Shown here piece after piece: positions 1 through 6,723 of a stretch of DNA of 45,169 nucleotides (position 1 is the first letter of the stretch; each line of letters begins with the position of its first letter). The DNA is from UBA2942 sp045127535 (GTDB taxonomy: Bacteria; Bacillota; Clostridia; Lachnospirales; Lachnospiraceae), in the NCBI GenBank assembly GCA_045127535.1, contig JBGVQN010000024.1, forward strand, positions 1 to 45,169. The letters are read 5' to 3'. The translations under genes and the position numbers were made by a program. The notes beneath the pieces are model-generated. The model had not been told where the DNA came from and did not search any database. It worked only from the letters and a program-made list of their open reading frames with translations.

Positions 1-4
1 AGTC

Positions 5-33
5 TGCCCAGAAAGAAAGCTGGGCTTGTTTTG
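5..33 (+). terminator. Probable terminator of the gene upstream of the window
   Basis: A six-base-pair stem GCCCAG/CTGGGC (6-11 and 20-25) with an eight-base loop is followed by the T-rich stretch TTGTTTT. This looks like a short Rho-independent terminator for a gene ending just before the window. The gene itself is not visible. Confidence 0.5.
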
Positions 34-158
34 TATACCAAAAAGATGTATATTAAACCCACAAGTTATTGTCTGATACTTTATCAGTACATCATGGGTG
101 AACTCTACACCATTATTTCCGAAGGTAAATTTACGCAATCGAAAAAACAGCAGACACC

Positions 159-187
159 TTGCATTTTCATGGGGCATCCAATATAAT
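159..187 (+). promoter_or_regulatory. Sigma-A type promoter of the serine dehydratase genes
   Basis: TTGCAT (159-164) and a perfect TATAAT (182-187) are separated by 17 bases, so transcription should start near 194, about 100 bases before sdaAB. Seen directly; activity is inferred. Confidence 0.65.
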
Positions 188-201
188 GGAATTAAGCCAA
201 G

Positions 202-234
202 GAGGGTATATCTGCAGGATATGCTCTTTTTTTT
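202..234 (+). terminator. Hairpin plus T8 in the sdaAB leader (possible attenuator)
   Basis: An imperfect stem (about 202-226, GAGGGTATATC facing GGATATGCTC) is followed by eight T residues (227-234). It lies directly downstream of the predicted start site near 194 and before sdaAB, so it could end transcripts early. No aptamer or leader peptide was recognised. Confidence 0.35.
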
Positions 235-295
235 ACAAAACCCCTTTAACGGTGTAAAAAGGACATTTTGTTGAAGAAGAAAGGAAAAGCAAGGT

Positions 296-964
296 ATGAA
301 TATTCTGGATATTATCGGGCCGGTGATGATAGGACCTTCTAGTTCTCATACGGCAGGTGCAGTCCGTATTGGTTTAACAGCCAGAAAGCTTTTGGGAGAA
401 CCAGTGAAAGAGGCACAGATTTATTTTCATGGTTCTTTTCTGGCAACTGGAAAGGGGCATGGGACGGACCGGGCGGTAGTAGCAGGACTGCTGGGATTTG
501 CGGTAGATGATGAACGGGTGCCGGATAGTTACCGGTATGCACAGGAGCAGGGGCTGCAGTATACCATAAGCGGCATTGATTTAGGGGATGAAGCCCATCC
601 AAATACCGTAAAAATGCAGCTTACGGGAGAATTAGGACGGTGCCTGGAAATTGTAGCGTCTTCTCTTGGAGGCGGCAGAATTATGATTGATGAAATTGAT
701 GGACTGACCATTCATGTATGTGGAGAATACCCTACCTTGATCGTACACAACTTAGATCAGCCCGGTCATGTAACGGAGGTGACTTCCATGCTGGCCCACA
801 AATCCGTCAATATTGCTACCATGCAGCTTTACCGTTCCAGCAGAGGCGGGGATGCGGTTATGGTCATTGAGTGCGACCAGGAAATTCCTATGGAGTCAGT
901 CCACTGGTTAGAGCGCCTGGAGGGGATCAAAAAAGTGACCTATCTGAATCTGGAAGGTGCATAA
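296..964 (+). CDS. sdaAB: L-serine dehydratase, iron-sulfur-dependent, beta subunit
   Basis: Beta chain of the two-subunit, oxygen-sensitive L-serine dehydratase, which converts L-serine to pyruvate and ammonia in the cytosol. The 222-residue product opens with the family's IIGPVMIGPSSSHTAGAVRI segment. It ends in an ACT-like domain (about residues 148-222, starting TLIVHNLDQPGHVTEVTSML), which in this family has a regulatory or substrate-sensing role. Length fits the family. The start is preceded by AAGGAAAAGCAAGGT. The alpha-subunit gene follows after 171 bases, the usual order in Clostridia and Bacilli. Confidence 0.95.
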   Translation: MNILDIIGPVMIGPSSSHTAGAVRIGLTARKLLGEPVKEAQIYFHGSFLATGKGHGTDRAVVAGLLGFAVDDERVPDSYRYAQEQGLQYTISGIDLGDEAHPNTVKMQLTGELGRCLEIVASSLGGGRIMIDEIDGLTIHVCGEYPTLIVHNLDQPGHVTEVTSMLAHKSVNIATMQLYRSSRGGDAVMVIECDQEIPMESVHWLERLEGIKKVTYLNLEGA

Positions 965-1135
965 GCAGTCCGACAGAGAATATAGCTGCATTAAAAGGCA
1001 GAATAAAACCTGATCCAGTAATCATAATACAATTATAATATAGAAGTAATGTATTACAAAAAGCAGTTTTTTTAAATGGAGCGAAAAGCTGCATACAGAA
1101 AACGGGTATCATATGGAAAACAGGAGGATATACAG

Positions 1136-2011
1136 TTGTACGATTCTTTGAAAAAAATTGTGGAAGAGATGGAAATAAGTCACATTGATTTCTGGCAGGT
1201 GATTTTAGAAGATGACATTCGGGAGCGTGGAATCACAGAAGCAGAGTCTTTTGGACAGATGGAGCAGATGTATGAGGCTATGTGCCAGGCTGATAAAGCA
1301 TATGACGGAACTCTCTCATCAGCCAGCGGTCTGGTAGGCGGTGAGGGCAGCAAGCTGCAAAAGGCCAGAGAGGAAGGACATCTTCTTTGCGGCAGTTTTT
1401 TGGGACTGGTAATGGAAAAAGCTTTGAAAATGGGTGAATCTAATGCCTGTATGCGGCGGATCGTGGCAGCTCCCACTGCAGGCTCCTGCGGCGTGGTACC
1501 TGCAGTGCTGTTAAGCTTAGAGCAGGAAAAGCAGTTCTCAAAAGAGCAGATGGTAAAGGCCTTGTATGTAGCAGCAGGCATCGGGGGAGTCATTGCCAGC
1601 CGTGCATTTATTGCCGGAGCCGCAGGCGGGTGTCAGGCAGAGATCGGTGCAGCCTCCGCTATGGCAGCAGGGGCGGCAGTGTGGCTCATGGGAGGAACCG
1701 GTGAAGACATTTCTCATGCAGTGGCATTGTCTTTAAAAAATCTGCTGGGACTGGTATGTGACCCGGTGGCAGGACTGGTAGAGGTGCCCTGTGTCAAACG
1801 CAATGCCTTAGGGGCAGTCAATGCCCTGATGTGTGCAGACGAGGCCATGGCAGGCATTTACAGCAAAATACCTGCAGATGAGGTCATTGATGCCATGCGT
1901 GCAGTAGGCAGAAGCATGCCGGAGCATCTGCGGGAAACTGGTACAGGAGGTGTGGCAGCCACCCCTTCCGGTATGGCCATCAAAGAGAAAATGGGACGCA
2001 GTGTACAGTAA
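1136..2011 (+). CDS. sdaAA: L-serine dehydratase, iron-sulfur-dependent, alpha subunit
   Basis: Catalytic alpha chain that carries the 4Fe-4S cluster of the serine-to-pyruvate enzyme. The TTG start at 1136 is chosen because AGGAGG (1122-1127) sits eight bases upstream. The longer frame from 1076 has no ribosome binding site and would add 20 residues foreign to the family. From 1136 the product has 291 residues, the usual length, beginning LYDSLKKIVEE. Cysteines expected to hold the cluster are seen in GSCGVVPAV, GGCQAEIG and CDPVAGLVEVPC, and the glycine-rich region GTGGVAATPSG is near the C-terminus. A TATAAT at 1034-1039 in the gap could be a weak internal promoter, but no good -35 accompanies it. 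Confidence 0.94.
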   Translation: MYDSLKKIVEEMEISHIDFWQVILEDDIRERGITEAESFGQMEQMYEAMCQADKAYDGTLSSASGLVGGEGSKLQKAREEGHLLCGSFLGLVMEKALKMGESNACMRRIVAAPTAGSCGVVPAVLLSLEQEKQFSKEQMVKALYVAAGIGGVIASRAFIAGAAGGCQAEIGAASAMAAGAAVWLMGGTGEDISHAVALSLKNLLGLVCDPVAGLVEVPCVKRNALGAVNALMCADEAMAGIYSKIPADEVIDAMRAVGRSMPEHLRETGTGGVAATPSGMAIKEKMGRSVQ

Positions 2012-2068
2012 GAGCGTTTGTAAATGACACAAAACAACAGAAGGTGTCATGAATAAAAGATACAAAAC

Positions 2069-2100
2069 AGGCGGTTAAGTCTCAAAGTACTTAACCGCCT
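2069..2100 (+). terminator. Strong hairpin after sdaAA
   Basis: A perfect 12-base-pair stem (AGGCGGTTAAGT, 2069-2080; ACTTAACCGCCT, 2089-2100) with an eight-base loop follows the sdaAA stop. There is no T-run on either side, so it may act as a 3' end stabiliser or weak terminator rather than a classical intrinsic terminator. From here to the next promoter (2342) only AT-rich sequence was seen; a 61-residue minus-strand frame there has no supporting features. Confidence 0.5.
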
Positions 2101-2341
2101 ATGCAGGTATGTATTTCTAGGTAGTCTCATATTAGTTCCGTTTCTGAATACTGACGATTCGATAAATAATTTTTTTCATCATTTATCCCCCTACGATTCT
2201 TATGCTCGGTAACAGTGTTTTTTAGTTGCTTTGTGCTGATAAGTGTCTCCGGGTCTTTCTTATCTACATGATTTCTTAAAAAAATTATAGCATACAAGTG
2301 TATACGTTTCAATGTCAGCCCCCAAATTTATTATTTTTTTG

Positions 2342-2370
2342 TTGCGTTTCCTGTCAACTCATGTTAGGAT
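2342..2370 (+). promoter_or_regulatory. Promoter of the purine operon
   Basis: TTGCGT (2342-2347), a 17-base spacer and an extended -10 (TGT followed by TAGGAT, 2362-2370). The predicted start near 2377 falls right at the first stem of the ZTP riboswitch, which supports the call. Confidence 0.6.
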
Positions 2371-2377
2371 AAAAGTG

Positions 2378-2466
2378 ATTTATACAACTGACGGAACTGT
2401 AGGTGCTACAGAAGGTGGAACTGACCACAGGGAGTATAAACAGCAGGAGCCGACCGTCTGGGCATT
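2378..2466 (+). promoter_or_regulatory. ZTP (pfl) riboswitch aptamer
   Basis: The order of elements fits the ZTP/ZMP class. P1 is TTTATAC (2379-2385) with GTATAAA (2434-2440). The ACTGACGG segment is followed by a hairpin CTGTAG-GTG-CTACAG (2397-2411), then GGTGGAACTGACCACAGGGAG, and the 3' conserved GCCGACCGTCTGGGCA (2449-2464). ZTP riboswitches sense accumulation of the AICAR intermediate ZMP/ZTP when 10-formyltetrahydrofolate is short. The downstream gene pair carries out AICAR formylation and IMP ring closure, as expected for this class. I recognised it by motif, not by covariance model. Confidence 0.88.
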
Positions 2467-2493
2467 TGTCCGGAATCAGTGGGTTCTTTTTTT
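2447..2493 (+). terminator. Riboswitch-controlled intrinsic terminator
   Basis: GAGCCGAC (2447-2454) can pair with GTGGGTTC (2479-2486), enclosing a second stem TCTGGG/TCCGGA (2457-2462, 2469-2474), and seven T follow (2487-2493). The left strand uses the aptamer's own 3' conserved segment, so ligand binding and termination should be mutually exclusive, giving an ON switch. Confidence 0.8.
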
Positions 2494-2611
2494 GTGGCAG
2501 CAGGAAAAAGCAGCACCCCTGCTTCAAACTGCAGTGCCCCGAAGCAGACCCTTCCGGCAAATCGGTACAAAAAACTGAATGAGGCGCAAAGGCGCAGAAA
2601 TGGAGAGAAGC

Positions 2612-3328
2612 ATGAAGAAGTTATCCATCGAAACAGTATTAAAGGAAAATGCCTATCCAGGCAGAGGTATTATCATTGGTAAGTCCCCTGACGGAGTCAA
2701 TGCAGTGACTGCATACTTTATCATGGGCAGAAGTGAAAACAGCCGTAACCGTGTATTCGTACCTTCCGAGGGTGGTATCCGTACCGAAGCATTCGACCCA
2801 TCCAAGTTAGTAGACCCAAGTCTGATCATTTACGCTCCGGTTCGTGTATTGGGAGACAAGACCATCGTCACCAACGGCGACCAGACCGATACTGTATATG
2901 ACCTGATGCAGCAGGGCAAGACCTTTGAGGAATCCTTACGCACCAGAGAGTTTGAGCCAGACGGCCCTAACTACACCCCACGTATCTCCGGTATCATGGA
3001 AATCACAGACGGCACATACCAGTATTCCATGTCCATCTTAAAGAGCAACAACGGAGACCCATCCTCCTGCAATCGCTACACCTTCTCCTACGAGAACCCG
3101 GCAGCAGGCGAGGGCCACTTCATCCACACCTACCAGGAAAACACAAACCCACTGCCAAGCTTCGAGGGCGAGCCAAGACTGGTAGACATCTATGATGACA
3201 TCGACGCATACACCGACATGCTGTGGACCAGCTTAAACGAAGAAAATAAAGTATCCATGTTCGTCCGCTACATCAACATCACCACCGGCGCAACAGAGAC
3301 CCGTATCGTAAACAAGAACCAGAAGTAA
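2612..3328 (+). CDS. IMP cyclohydrolase (PurO-like family, stand-alone)
   Basis: Closes the ring of FAICAR to give IMP, the last step of de novo purine synthesis. The protein resembles the IMP cyclohydrolase-like family (PF07826 type) common in Lachnospiraceae, with GRGIIIGKSPDG, FIMGRSENSRNRVFV, NGDQTDTVYDLM and NYTPRISGIM. The start at 2612 is preferred because GGAGAG (2603-2608) lies immediately upstream and it yields the family-like N-terminus MKKLSIETVLKENAYPGRG; ATGs at 2579 and 2600 are alternatives. It lies behind a ZTP riboswitch and upstream of the AICAR formyltransferase gene, so the two last purine steps, fused as PurH in most bacteria, are separate proteins here. Confidence 0.88.
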   Translation: MKKLSIETVLKENAYPGRGIIIGKSPDGVNAVTAYFIMGRSENSRNRVFVPSEGGIRTEAFDPSKLVDPSLIIYAPVRVLGDKTIVTNGDQTDTVYDLMQQGKTFEESLRTREFEPDGPNYTPRISGIMEITDGTYQYSMSILKSNNGDPSSCNRYTFSYENPAAGEGHFIHTYQENTNPLPSFEGEPRLVDIYDDIDAYTDMLWTSLNEENKVSMFVRYINITTGATETRIVNKNQK

Positions 3329-3340
3329 TCAGCGCCATGC

Positions 3341-3433
3341 GCCTGTGAATGTATACGCAAGCCATCCGGTCACACCATATTTCAAAGGAAGGACCGGATA
3401 AAAGCGTATCTGAGCATGAATCCATACACAGGC
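3341..3433 (+). repeat. Nested palindrome A (three stems) after the IMP cyclohydrolase gene
   Basis: Three stems are nested like Russian dolls: GCCTGTG/CACAGGC (3341-3347 and 3427-3433) outside, TATACGC/GCGTAT in the middle, and CCGGTC/GACCGG (3366-3371 and 3392-3397) inside. The element starts 12 bases after the stop codon and abuts the next palindrome. It is not a terminator by sequence, because there is no T-run. Confidence 0.65.
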
Positions 3434-3627
3434 TTTTACCGTATTTTGTTGTGTGCCCTGCAAAACTTTTGAAGGACGCCGGTTCTTAGGTTTTTTATCA
3501 TGACAGCATCTGACAGAAACCTGGCTTGCTGCCAGATGCTGTCATGATAAAAAATCTTAGCACCGCTGCGTTCTTCACGAAGCGAGAACGGGTTTTGCGG
3601 GGCACACAACAAAATACGGTAAGAGCC
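3431..3627 (+). repeat. Nested palindrome B between the two purine genes, with the shared core
   Basis: Two outer arms of 36 bases (3431-3466 and 3592-3627) are inverted copies with two differences. A perfect 22-base inverted repeat (3491-3512 and 3533-3554) with a 20-base loop lies at the centre. Between them, read on the minus strand, is a core with CTCGCTTCG, AACGCAGCGGT and CTAA, also found in the elements near 29.6 and 33.4 kb. The whole 197-base unit fills most of the gap between two genes of one pathway. Confidence 0.75.
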
Positions 3628-3659
3628 GTCCGGGTATCACCCATGAAAGGAAAGATATT

Positions 3660-4835
3660 ATGAAGGAACTTACTTTGAAATATGGCTGTAATCCAAATCA
3701 GAAGCCTTCCCGTATTTTTATGAACGAGGGCGAGCTTCCAATCACTGTTTTAAACGGCAAGCCAGGCTACATCAATTTCCTGGATGCCTTAAACGGCTGG
3801 CAGTTGGTAAAAGAGTTAAAGAAGGCAACCGGCCTGCCGGCAGCAACCTCTTTCAAGCACGTATCTCCAGCAGGCGCTGCAGTAGGTCTGCCGCTGTCTG
3901 ACGTATTAAAGAAGATCTACTGGGTAGAAGACTTAGGAGAACTGACACCACTGGCAAGCGCATATGCAAGAGCCAGAGGCGCAGACCGTATGTCCTCCTT
4001 TGGAGATTTCATTGCACTGTCTGACGTATGTGACGTATGCACTGCAAACATGATCAAGAGAGAAGTATCTGACGGTGTCATTGCACCAGGCTATGAGCCA
4101 GAAGCATTAGAGATCTTAAAGGCAAAGAAAAAGGGCAACTATAATGTGATCCAGATCGATGAAAACTACGTACCTGCTGCTTTAGAGCGCAAGGAAGTAT
4201 ACGGCGTTACCTTTGAGCAGGGCAGAAACGAGCTGGACATCAATGATGACCTGTTTGCACAGATTCCAACTCAGTGCAAGGACCTGCCGGAAGCTGCCAA
4301 GATCGATCTGATCATCTCCCTGATCACCTTAAAGTACACCCAGTCCAATTCTGTATGCTACGTAAAGGACGGACAGGCAATTGGTATTGGTGCAGGACAG
4401 CAGTCCCGTATCCACTGTACCAGACTGGCAGGCAACAAGGCAGACAACTGGTATCTGCGCCAGAATCCAAAGGTATTAAATCTGCCATTCCTGGATTCTA
4501 TTAAGCGTCCAGACAGAGACAATGCCATCGACGTATACATCAGCGATGATTACATGGATGTATTAGCAGACGGTGAGTGGGAAAAGACCTTCAAGGTAAA
4601 GCCGGAAGTTTTCACCAGAGAAGAAAAGCGTGCATGGCTTGATACCTTGACCGGTGTTGCATTAGGCTCTGATGCCTTCTTCCCATTTGGCGACAACATC
4701 GAGCGTGCCCACAGAACCGGCGTACAGTATGTAGCACAGCCAGGCGGCTCCATCCGTGACGACAATGTAATCGAAGTCTGCGACAAGTACGGCATGACCA
4801 TGGCATTTACAGGTATCAGACTGTTCCATCATTAA
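3660..4835 (+). CDS. purH: AICAR formyltransferase (stand-alone PurH C-terminal domain)
   Basis: Transfers a formyl group from 10-formyltetrahydrofolate to AICAR, giving FAICAR. The product has 391 residues, the size of the AICARFT domain alone; the N-terminal IMP cyclohydrolase (MGS-like) domain of ordinary PurH is absent and its job is taken by the preceding gene. The catalytic lysine-histidine motif SFKHVSPAGAA is present near residue 65, and the C-terminal segments SDAFFPFGDNIERA and VAQPGGSIRDDNVI are typical. GAAAGGAAAG precedes the ATG. Transcription probably comes through the ZTP-controlled promoter at 2.34 kb. Confidence 0.93.
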   Translation: MKELTLKYGCNPNQKPSRIFMNEGELPITVLNGKPGYINFLDALNGWQLVKELKKATGLPAATSFKHVSPAGAAVGLPLSDVLKKIYWVEDLGELTPLASAYARARGADRMSSFGDFIALSDVCDVCTANMIKREVSDGVIAPGYEPEALEILKAKKKGNYNVIQIDENYVPAALERKEVYGVTFEQGRNELDINDDLFAQIPTQCKDLPEAAKIDLIISLITLKYTQSNSVCYVKDGQAIGIGAGQQSRIHCTRLAGNKADNWYLRQNPKVLNLPFLDSIKRPDRDNAIDVYISDDYMDVLADGEWEKTFKVKPEVFTREEKRAWLDTLTGVALGSDAFFPFGDNIERAHRTGVQYVAQPGGSIRDDNVIEVCDKYGMTMAFTGIRLFHH

Positions 4836-4856
4836 TAATATTTTTAGAATGTATCA

Positions 4857-4906
4857 CACTGACATTTCAGGAAATTTTTGTAATTACTGGAATGTCAGTG
4901 TTTTTT
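4857..4906 (+). terminator. Rho-independent terminator of the purine operon
   Basis: A 14-base-pair stem (4857-4870 and 4887-4900, one G-T pair) is followed by six T residues (4901-4906). Confidence 0.88.
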
Positions 4907-4939
4907 GTGAAATACTTGTCAATTTTGTAAATTTTTTTG

Positions 4940-4968
4940 TTGCAATCTTTTTTTGCCGGGGGTAAAAT
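4940..4968 (+). promoter_or_regulatory. Promoter of the ATP synthase operon
   Basis: TTGCAA (4940-4945) and TAAAAT (4963-4968) are spaced by 17 bases, just after the purine terminator and before atpB. The predicted start is near 4975. Confidence 0.65.
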
Positions 4969-4974
4969 GTAGGA

Positions 4975-5028
4975 CAGATATAGTGGATTACATTTTGTGA
5001 AGGAGCAGACTGTAGTTGACTATATCTG
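4975..5028 (+). promoter_or_regulatory. Stem-loop at the 5' end of the atp leader
   Basis: CAGATATAGT (4975-4984) and ACTATATCTG (5019-5028) form a perfect ten-base-pair stem whose first base coincides with the predicted transcript start. It may protect the messenger's 5' end or be a leader control element. No known riboswitch was recognised. Confidence 0.4.
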
Positions 5029-5131
5029 CTTTTATAAAGGGTATTTCTAAAAATAATCAAGAAAATAGGCATTACAGAGTGAAATACCTGAAATTCCCCA
5101 AAAGAGAAATGATATGAAAGGAGATGAGGAT

Positions 5132-5815
5132 GTGGAAAATTTAGCAGAAGAATTGCAGGAACAGCTGGAATGTATCACTGTGTTTAGCATTGGGCCTATT
5201 GAAATCAAAGAATCTGTTGTGGTTACATGGATCATCATGGCCATTATTGTATTGATTTCCTGGCTGCTGACCCGCAACTTAGAGCCGGATCCTACTAAAA
5301 TTACCAAACGGCAGCTGCTTGTGGAGACTGCAGTAAGCGGTCTGCGTAACATGGTGCAGAATATCCTTGGAGAGCATGGCGGGGCTTATGCACCATACCT
5401 TACTACGGTACTGTTGTATCTGGGTATTTCAAATCTTATTGGATTACTGGGCTTTAAACCCCCTACAAAGGATTTGAACGTAACCGCAGCTCTGGCAATC
5501 ATGAGTATTATCCTCATAGAATATGCAGGCCTGCATAAAAAGGGATTGAAAAAATGGTTACACAGTTTTATTGAGCCAGTAGCAATCATGCTTCCCTTTA
5601 ACATCCTGGAATTGGCCATTAAGCCAGTATCCCTATGTATGCGATTGTTTGGTAATGTATTGGGAGCATTTGTAATTATGGAGCTGATCAAGGCAGTACT
5701 GCCTGTAGGCCTGCCAATTCCTTTCAGTATGTATTTTGATATTTTTGATGGACTGATTCAGGCATATGTATTTGTGTTCCTGACAGGTCTTTACATTAAG
5801 GAATCTGTAGAGTAG
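5132..5815 (+). CDS. atpB: F-type ATP synthase, F0 subunit a
   Basis: Membrane subunit a, which forms the ion half-channels against the c-ring. GTG at 5132 is chosen because AAAGGAG (5117-5123) lies eight bases upstream; ATG at 5114 is in frame but has no ribosome binding site. The family's conserved region is seen in IKPVSLCMRLFGNVLGAFVI, with the arginine (in CMRLFGN) that faces the c-ring carboxylate, and the C-terminal membrane segment ends IQAYVFVFLTGLYI. Several hydrophobic segments are visible. It is the first gene of the operon; no atpI-like gene precedes it. Confidence 0.93.
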   Translation: MENLAEELQEQLECITVFSIGPIEIKESVVVTWIIMAIIVLISWLLTRNLEPDPTKITKRQLLVETAVSGLRNMVQNILGEHGGAYAPYLTTVLLYLGISNLIGLLGFKPPTKDLNVTAALAIMSIILIEYAGLHKKGLKKWLHSFIEPVAIMLPFNILELAIKPVSLCMRLFGNVLGAFVIMELIKAVLPVGLPIPFSMYFDIFDGLIQAYVFVFLTGLYIKESVE

Positions 5816-5837
5816 GCAGTTATTTTTTGTAGTATTT

Positions 5838-5910
5838 AATGGATAATTGCGAAACTGCATTCGGCATTCGCTTTGGGAAGTATCTGTTAAGGTGTTTCGC
5901 GATTATCTAA
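5838..5910 (-). repeat. Short ATTGCGAAAC-type palindromic repeat between atpB and atpE
   Basis: The unit begins GGATAATTGCGAAAC and ends GTTTCGCGATTATC. On the minus strand it matches the two units at 38.6-38.7 kb along nearly all its length (middle part CTTCCCAAAG, then GAATGCAGTTTCGCAATT). It occupies most of the 123-base gap inside the atp operon and so should be transcribed. Confidence 0.75.
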
Positions 5911-5938
5911 CAGTATTTAAACAGAAAAGGAGATTTTC

Positions 5939-6166
5939 ATGATGGGAACTATTATAGCAATTGGAGCAGGTATTGCAGTATTAACAGGTCTGGGTGCAGG
6001 TATCGGTATCGGTATTGCAACTGGTAAGGCTACAGAAGCAGTTGCAAGACAGCCTGAGGCATCTGGTAAGATTACAACTTTATTATTGTTAGGTAGTGCA
6101 TTGGCAGAGGCAACTGCTATTTACGGTTTCGTAGTAGCACTGATGATTATCATCATGTTAAAGTAA
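5939..6166 (+). CDS. atpE: F-type ATP synthase, F0 subunit c
   Basis: Rotor-ring subunit c, 75 residues, a helical hairpin in the membrane. The loop ARQPEA and the ion-binding carboxylate in GSALAEATAIYG are present. Compared with sodium-type c subunits (for example Ilyobacter, with a Gln in helix 1 and Glu-Ser in helix 2), the Gln position is Ile (GIGIGIATGKA) and the Ser position is Ala (AEATAIY), which suggests proton coupling. AAAAGGAG precedes the ATG at 5939; ATG at 5942 is also possible. Confidence 0.93.
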   Translation: MMGTIIAIGAGIAVLTGLGAGIGIGIATGKATEAVARQPEASGKITTLLLLGSALAEATAIYGFVVALMIIIMLK

Positions 6167-6231
6167 TCAGATCAGAGGAAAAGATACACATTTCTAAAGA
6201 AATGTTGTAAGAAAGGCAGGTATAGAGTCAA

Positions 6232-6723
6232 GTGTTAAGTTTAGATCCATACAATTTGATATGTACTATTATTAATGTACTTGTGCTGCTCCTTCTGGTA
6301 AAACTGTTTTTGTTTAAGCCTGTAGATAAGATGCTCAAAGCCAGAGAAGAACTGCTCAAAAAGCAGTATGATGAGGCAGAAGCAACCAAGCAGCAGGCCA
6401 ATGCATTAAAGACCCAGTACGAAGCTTCTATTGAAAAAGCAAAAGAAGAATCAGAGGAGATCATCAGCCAGGCAAAGGTCAAGGCACAGAAGGAATACGA
6501 TTCCATCTTAAAGAGTGCAGATGAAGATGCTTCCAAGATGATCGAGAAGGCACAGGAAAAGATTGCAGCAGAAAAGGCAGAAACCCTGCGCAACATGAAG
6601 ACAGAAATTGCAGTGATGGTTATGGGTGCTGCTGCCAAGGTAATGGAGCAGTCCTGTGATACAGCACAGAACCAGAAAATTTATGACCAATTTTTAGCGG
6701 AAGCAGGTGAAGAATCAGTATGA
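6232..6723 (+). CDS. atpF: F-type ATP synthase, F0 subunit b
   Basis: Peripheral-stalk subunit b: an N-terminal membrane segment (about residues 8-28, LICTIINVLVLLLLVKLFLF) is followed by a long charged coiled coil and a short C-terminal part that contacts delta. The start is GTG at 6232, preceded by GAAAGGCAGGT. The stop overlaps the next start (ATGA), typical of translational coupling with the following delta-alpha gene. Confidence 0.9.
   Translation: MLSLDPYNLICTIINVLVLLLLVKLFLFKPVDKMLKAREELLKKQYDEAEATKQQANALKTQYEASIEKAKEESEEIISQAKVKAQKEYDSILKSADEDASKMIEKAQEKIAAEKAETLRNMKTEIAVMVMGAAAKVMEQSCDTAQNQKIYDQFLAEAGEESV

Noticed and set aside
61..200. Possible glycine riboswitch before the serine dehydratase genes (CCGAAGG at about 118-124)
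   Set aside because: The other conserved parts and pairings of the glycine aptamer are missing.
2312..2682. Short plus-strand reading frames (88 and 67 codons) upstream of the IMP cyclohydrolase
   Set aside because: They run through the ZTP aptamer and terminator and have no ribosome binding site.
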